Source: Colocasia esculenta (lineage: Eukaryota; Streptophyta; Magnoliopsida; Alismatales; Araceae). Taken from it: a stretch of DNA of 64,000 nt. The DNA is taken from NCBI GenBank assembly GCA_014218235.1, contig JACBKR010001264.1, positions 496,001-560,000 on the forward strand, read 5' to 3'. The translations under genes and the position numbers were made by a program. Positions 60,601-64,000 of this stretch are shown here, piece after piece. Within the stretch, counting starts at the first letter, position 1. Every line of letters begins with the position of its first letter. Under the pieces are notes generated by a model. The model saw nothing but the letters and a program-made list of their open reading frames with translations. It did no database searches and was not told the DNA's origin.

Positions 60601-61994
60601 GAGAGAAAGGAGGGAGAGGGGTGGGGGCAGGAACTCTTCACTAACAATCTTGTGGCCCAGAAGCAGGTGCTGTAACACCCGGTCTTCTTGGCCAAGAAGG
60701 CAAACTCCCGACATCCCATGAGGTCCATTTGGCGGATGTTCTTCCCCTTGAGGATCTCTGACCTGCAGCACTAACACGGCAGGCCACCAACCTCAGCTCC
60801 CAGTCACACAGTAAGCAGCTGCAAGGTTCTCCACTAACAATCTTGGGGACCAGAAGCAGGCGCTGTAACACCCGGTCTTCTTGGCCAAGAAGGTAAACTC
60901 CCCAGATTCCATGAGGTCCACTTTGGTGGATGCTCTTCCTCTTGGGGATCTCTGACCTGCAATACAAACACAGCAGGCCACCAACCTCCGCTCTGAGTCA
61001 AACAGTAAAGCAGCTGCAAGGTCTGTTGGTGACTCAATAGTGGGATAGAAGGTTGGCTGCAGGTCATGGGTGAAGCACTTAGTTTGAAGCGGTGGGCGAA
61101 GAGGACGGAGTGGGCAGTGCTTGTGAGGAGGAATGTGGCTAGCAGCGGCAGAACGGGGATCGCTTGGTGGCACACGAGGGAGGGAGAGATTCTGTGAATT
61201 TTCTTTGACAGTGATTTATTGTTCATCCTCTTTTTGTTTCATTTTAAATAGCTTTATAGGTATATGAACAATTTTAGAAGATGTAGGGTATAATTGCAAA
61301 CAATGTTATTTGGAATATGCGGTCTTTTCATGTTCTTTTCATACCGAATCATGTTCTTGGGTTTGTATCTACAGAATTTTGAAGTTTTTGGTTTCATATT
61401 CGTAGTTTTCAGAAACCCAGGGTATAGCAGCAATTAGGTCCATGTTCTTAGCTTCTTTTCAGTTTATTAATCATACCTTTCACTTCTGACTTATCTAAGA
61501 AATTTTGTGGGTACATTTTGTGGGAAATGTAGGATGTGCATGTAAATGAAGTTTATTCAGAATGCAGGGTCTCATTATATGATCACATTTCTTAAGAAAA
61601 CCTAATCTACTCTGGTTATTTCCACAATGTTATGACTCGCATATTATTTCAAACATTTGTTTTACACTGCTCCACTTGAGCCAGTAAGGATGGGGGTGGG
61701 AAGCCCTCTCTTTCTCTCCTTTTCGTTCTCTCTGTTTTTTTTTTTTTTTTTTTGAAGTCCTTTAGAAGAATTATCGGTGCCTCCTTACTGATGGTTTATT
61801 TATTTGATTTGTCTTGTCCTTCCATGCTACCGAGGGGCTTGTAGAGTGACATCAAATGGGGAGGCCTCCGATCGGGACAAGTCATGGCAGAACCCAAGCC
61901 TGTTTTCGCGAGGATCGAAAATAAAAAGGAAACAGAAGACGGAAGCAGTGCCCCGCAGGAAGCTGCCAGCAAGAAGAAACTGATAAAGTCATGA
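45627..61994 (+). CDS. OVA1: Methionyl-tRNA synthetase, organellar
   Basis: Twelve exons: 45627-45926, 46157-46300, 46464-46613, 47336-47503, 47607-47731, 53632-53725, 54108-54206, 54542-54722, 54833-54948, 56232-56387, 57077-57205 and 61845-61994 (TGA). All junctions are GT-AG and phases agree, giving 603 aa. It charges tRNA-Met in chloroplasts and mitochondria. The first about 65 residues are Ser/Arg-rich and acid-poor, as in a dual-targeting peptide. Class I motifs are HMGS (83-86, the HIGH equivalent) in APPHMGSAYS and KMGKS (364-368, the KMSKS equivalent). A metal-binding segment has CINC and CCPMH. TGTDEHGEKI, YVWFDALLG and LRFHAVYWPAMLMSAG are family blocks. The C-terminus lacks an appended tRNA-binding domain. 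The closest known protein is Arabidopsis OVA1 by recall. Introns 5 (5.9 kb) and 11 (4.6 kb) are full of transposons, yet the coding sequence is intact. Confidence 0.95.
48412..49852. mobile_element. Foldback transposon with 8-bp target duplication
   Basis: It starts CATGGAAGG and ends CCTTCCATG, flanked by a perfect GTCCACAA duplication (48404-48411 and 49853-49860). Next to each end is a GATCGG/CCGATC-rich zone. Between them two long arms (about 48752-49140 and 49150-49590) are reverse complements, meeting at CACCCAAACTCATGAGTG and CATGAGTTGGGTGATG. RNA or single-stranded DNA from it would form a hairpin of nearly 400 bp. There is no transposase. Each arm is homologous to the core of the element at 36639-37465. 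Confidence 0.85.
52129..52260. repeat. 33-bp tandem array with TTGACG motifs in the LTR
   Basis: Four units of about 33 bp start near 52131, 52163, 52196 and 52229. The consensus is GTTGACGGCAA, then ATCGATG, then TTGCCGTCAAC, so each unit is nearly palindromic. A looser group of the same motif lies at about 51493-51590. Confidence 0.8.
54957..55233. mobile_element. MITE with 9-bp duplication copying a splice donor
   Basis: The 277-bp element is packed with TTTCGGCC and CCGAAAC motifs in both orientations; its ends are ATGGTTGTTGGTTTCGG and CCGAAACTCCCATCC. It is flanked by a perfect 9-bp duplication, GGTAAGTGC (54948-54956 and 55234-55242). The duplicated target contains the last base of MetRS exon 9 plus its 5' splice site GTAAGT. 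The upstream copy keeps exon 9 correct. A 9-bp duplication is typical of Mutator-like elements. Confidence 0.9.
57556..57612. repeat. 29-bp tandem duplication
   Basis: ATTCAGTTGCTGTCTAAATC plus CAGGGTTGG is repeated head to tail, with unit starts at 57556 and 57585. It lies just before the captured gene fragments in MetRS intron 11. Confidence 0.9.
57613..57690. repeat. CCGGTA-rich inverted motifs
   Basis: Clustered ACCGGT, GGTACCGG and CCATACCGG motifs in both orientations border the DUF3511 fragment. They resemble subterminal repeats of a transposon end, but no matching opposite end was found. Confidence 0.4.
57691..57905 (-). pseudogene. DUF3511-domain gene fragment
   Basis: The minus strand reads MEDFRSRLCKVERKQMEVYG and, after a frame change, DLRCYSTSYAS and KFKKGKGSGYKKSSS. 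This order (MEDFRSRS..., then RxYSxSYA, then a Lys-rich stretch) is the N-terminal half of plant DUF3511 proteins. The conserved C-terminal half (KVKGSLRxSFRWIK) is absent. The native function of the family is unknown. It lies antisense in MetRS intron 11 next to the PUB fragment, so it is probably captured DNA rather than a gene in place. Confidence 0.65.
58040..59070 (-). pseudogene. U-box E3 ligase (PUB22-24-like) fragment
   Basis: Pieces in several minus-strand frames line up with the armadillo region of plant U-box ligases. In order: an APEFLISVVWDSP-like block (about 58875), SPESFSKLVGPHANLFKPLM, LRHSNCQSRTYNTFLLRSV, HLLSLKEEHFEKHV, then ELFLNDPEQRVCKMVL and LDQLCGC (about 58360-58415). 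After the MITE comes GQAELVGHAAGLTVVSKK (about 58090-58040). The N-terminal U-box is missing. A (CCG)n run at 58769-58797 encodes an alanine or glycine stretch. Several frameshifts make it non-functional. Intact relatives ubiquitinate immune-signalling targets. Confidence 0.8.
58105..58338. mobile_element. TTTCGG-family MITE inside the PUB fragment
   Basis: About 234 bp with ends ATGGAAGGCAGTTCGGTTG and CCGAAACCAACACTGCCATCC. It shares motifs (TTTCAGTTTCGG, TAATATTTTAATCAGTTTCGG) with the element at 54957-55233. It splits the PUB reading frame within the LCGC(A/T)-G motif. A degraded duplication (TTGGCGCACC and TTGCGTGCATCC) borders it. Confidence 0.75.
59711..60541. mobile_element. Inverted-repeat element with AGGCAC/CCTAGG motifs
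   Basis: The left side (59711-59850) carries GTTGTCAAGGTGCTCG, AAGGCAC and GGTGCCTAGGTGGGC. The right side (60470-60541) carries CACCTTGGGTACCTAGGC, GCGCTTAGGTGCCC and AACGCCTTGGCC. The ends are rough reverse complements. GGCCAT at both borders may be a remnant of a 9-bp duplication. A second element with five hairpins is nested inside. Confidence 0.55.
60065..60245. mobile_element. 181-bp element made of five consecutive perfect hairpins
   Basis: It is flanked by a perfect 9-bp duplication, TTAATGTAA (60056-60064 and 60246-60254). Inside, five perfect stems follow each other: 60067-60080 (6 bp, loop 2), 60089-60126 (18 bp, loop 2), 60128-60172 (21 bp, loop 3), 60175-60200 (10 bp, loop 6) and 60202-60236 (16 bp, loop 3). 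The ends share TTGGTGCAAACC and TTGTTGCAAACC in inverted orientation. There is no coding capacity. It is transcribed as part of MetRS intron 11. Mutator-like origin is suggested by the duplication length. Confidence 0.9.
60620..61180 (-). pseudogene. p24/EMP24-like (GOLD) gene fragment, tandemly duplicated exon
   Basis: A minus-strand stretch near 61180-61080 reads like a signal peptide (LPLLATFLLTSTAHSVLF) followed by KCFTHDLQP. Downstream, the block VRDPQ, then DLMESGEFTFLAKKTGCYSA and CFW, resembles the GOLD domain of p24 cargo receptors of the ER-Golgi pathway. This block occurs twice, at about 60810-60995 and 60620-60810, with high identity. Frames shift within both copies and no transmembrane end is present. 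It is antisense in MetRS intron 11. The family call rests on a short pattern and could be wrong. Confidence 0.5.
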
Positions 61995-62996
61995 CAAAGA
62001 GCAAATCTACCTAGGAGCTTAATTAAACCCTGATTTTTTTTTATAAAAAAATTTAACGCGCCTCGTCTTCGTGGGCACCTAGAGAGTTAAATCTTCTCAT
62101 CGAAATAAATGACAGTACTGTTGGTTGCGCAATAATTTATTTGTATAAGCTGGGGCTATGTACTTCGAATGGAAATATAAAGGCTCTGTCAATATCTATT
62201 CTTTTCCCATACAACTTTCCAAGAAATGTGCTTTATTAATTACTGTTCATTCGCTTCTCCAAATTAAGGAATGAGGTTTTCTTTTAAAATAGCAGAGTTT
62301 GAAAGTTTTTTAAGGAGAATAGTACGGTAAAAAAAAAATCGCATTAGTTTTTAAAAAAGTTGAAAAATATCAAGTCGGCAGCGCCCTAACTGACCGACTT
62401 CCTCTTTACTTCCCCCCCCCCACCCACCACCCCTTCTCTTTTCCATTCGCATTCCCCCTTTCCCTTTCGAGCGGCGGAGGAGGTAGTGGCGCGCGCAAGG
62501 CGAGGCTCGGCGAGGGGGGCATGTGCGACGGCGAGGGAGGGTGGCAGTGTGCGACGACAACCCAGCGGCGGTGATCCGGCAGCAGTGACAGGCGGCAACG
62601 GCTTTGGTATTTTAGATTTTTTTATTGTGGTCCCCTTCCCTTCCGCCGGACACATTCTTCCTTCTATGGCCCCCACCTCCTCTCGACACATCTCCGACAG
62701 TGGGAGGGCAACCCCACCTCCACCATCGCCCTTTCCCCCTTATTGTGTCACCTCTCTCCCCCACACATCTACCAGACCCCACCTCCTTCCACATCTCCCA
62801 CTGTCTGAGCCCTCCTCCACCCCATTCGGCCTTGCATTCCCCCCCCCCCCTCTTTCGGCCTTGCATTATTTTCTGATAGGAAGAAATTTCAAATTTTAAT
62901 GTTAAAATTATTTGCTATTTGTAAATATTGATAAAATTAGTTTATTTATTTTGATTTTGCAAGTGTGACATCTATTAAATTAATAAGATGTCATCT
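61995..62996. other. MetRS 3' flank and C-rich low-complexity stretch
   Basis: AATAAA at 62104-62109 is a candidate MetRS polyadenylation signal. From about 62395 to 62870 the plus strand is C-rich with poly-C runs. Open frames there are low-complexity on both strands and not credible genes. Confidence 0.5.
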
Positions 62997-63292
62997 AGGT
63001 TGCACCAGCATTCTTCAGCCCAAACGACATTCTTTTGAAGTTAAAGATCCCGTTTGGGGCCCGAAACGCCGTATGATCCTTGTCTTTGACAGCCATGCAG
63101 ATCTGATTGTAGCCAGACGATCCATCCATGAAGGACAACAATTCATGTCCCGTAGTCATATCGACCATGGTTTCTGTGATTGGGATAGGAAAATCGTCTT
63201 TGGGGCAGGCCTTGTTCAGATCTCTATAGTCAATACAAATCCGGACTTGACCACTTTTCTTCTTTACTGGCACTATGTTGGCGAGCCAAATT
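62997..63292 (-). pseudogene. Ty3-gypsy reverse transcriptase fragment
   Basis: The minus strand reads KYPIWLANIVPVKKKSGQVR, then CIDYRDLNKACPKDDFPIP, DMTTGHELLSFMDGSSGYNQI and FKRMSFGLKNAGAT. This is the fingers-palm region of a gypsy RT. It stops sharply on both sides, before the catalytic YxDD box. About 98 codons are open without a stop. Confidence 0.93.
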
Positions 63293-64000
63293 GGATATTT
63301 ACAAGGCTCTGTGAAAGATTTTCTAAAAATGGTAGAGTGGCTATATACGAGGGAGGTAATGAAACAATTATTAGGGTACTTTCACGTTGTTCGTTCAATG
63401 AACTCAAGAGTATAATTTATCGTGCAACAAAGATTAATCATCTTGAGTATGAGTTGAAAATTCATGTTAAGGTCCCCAATAATGATGGTTTTTCTATTGA
63501 AGTTGATGATGAAGAAAAATGTTCTATAATGCTAGGTTTATGTGTCTCTGCACCATTGACTATCTTTATAGAAAAAATGACACATAATGCCGCATTTAGA
63601 CCATCATGTTCACTGACAACATCAATGGGCTATGAAGTACCCACACGTCCAGTTACAACGAGAATATTAAATTCTCAATCGGAAGTGGTCCCATGTACAC
63701 CGACACATGCGACGGATAATTTGGACATTAATGTGTGTCTTCCTTCAGATGGTCAAAGAGATGTGCACCTTTCGTAAGTGTTATATCATAGTATAAATTA
63801 CATCTTTGTTATTTTAGTCTGATACTAAAAATTTTACAAATATTTGTTCACTGTAGTAGGTCTCATTGTGAAGAAAGTATGAATCAGTTATTAAGTTTCT
63901 CGTCTAGTTAATTATGGTGAATTTGAGATTTGTGATATGAATGGAGAAGTGTACCACATTGATGTGAAAGACAATGGTCAAATTTTGTGCATATGTAACT
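63293..64000 (+). pseudogene. MuDR-like transposase N-terminal region, runs off the window
   Basis: Directly after the gypsy scrap the plus strand is open with VAIYEGGNETIIRVLSRCS, then FNELKSIIYRATKI, CSIMLGLCVSAPLTIFIE and a Ser/Thr/Pro-rich linker to about 63774. This resembles the plant MuDR transposase N-terminal domain. A GTAAGT donor at 63775 and an acceptor near 63856 could mark an intron. Downstream YGEFEICDMNGEVY follows a stop. The catalytic domain would lie beyond the window. Intact or broken status cannot be judged. Confidence 0.55.

Noticed and set aside
62386..62899. Overlapping frames on both strands near the window end.
   Set aside because: Low-complexity C-rich DNA gives frames by composition alone.

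Overview
This is a plant nuclear DNA window, most likely from a monocot. It shows split genes with GT-AG introns, several of them multi-kilobase, together with many GA/CT microsatellites and retrotransposons, DNA transposons and MITE-like insertions nested inside each other. Monocot, possibly palm-like, is an inference from intron size and gene style; nothing seen fixes the species. No rRNA, tRNA or CRISPR feature was recognised.

Four host genes can be reconstructed exon by exon. (1) A CDK-like Ser/Thr kinase with an N-myristoylation start lies on the minus strand at 8760-3480. It has seven exons and a one-base frameshift in the kinase domain. (2) A group I WRKY transcription factor of WRKY3/4 type lies on the minus strand at 19614-15861, with four exons and two WRKY domains. 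(3) A small HNH-domain protein lies on the minus strand at 44840-35193, with three exons; its 7.9-kb second intron holds an L1-type LINE and other insertions. (4) An organellar methionyl-tRNA synthetase (OVA1 type) lies on the plus strand at 45627-61994, with twelve exons. Genes 3 and 4 are head to head, with 786 bp between their start codons.

The rest is mobile DNA. Position 1-397 is the 3' end of an RTE-type LINE. Position 22946-33169 is a decayed Ty1-copia element that was hit by a 1.5-kb solo LTR (26137-27627) and by a 3.3-kb hAT transposon with a perfect 8-bp target duplication (27681-30969). The HNH intron holds the L1-type LINE, itself broken by two further insertions, plus a MITE with a 9-bp duplication. 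MetRS intron 5 holds three nested levels: a TTTCGG-rich element, a 4.2-kb solo LTR inside it, and a 1.4-kb foldback element inside that. MetRS intron 9 begins with a MITE whose 9-bp target duplication copies the splice donor. MetRS intron 11 collects pieces of three unrelated genes (DUF3511, U-box PUB and a p24-like protein) and a 181-bp element made almost entirely of five consecutive perfect hairpins. The window ends with a gypsy RT scrap joined to the N-terminal part of a MuDR-like transposase.

Most notable: the five-hairpin element (60065-60245), the splice-donor duplication (54948-55242), the gene-fragment collection in MetRS intron 11, a foldback element sharing its core with a second transposon, a 33-bp repeat array of TTGACG motifs in a solo LTR, and the kinase frameshift.
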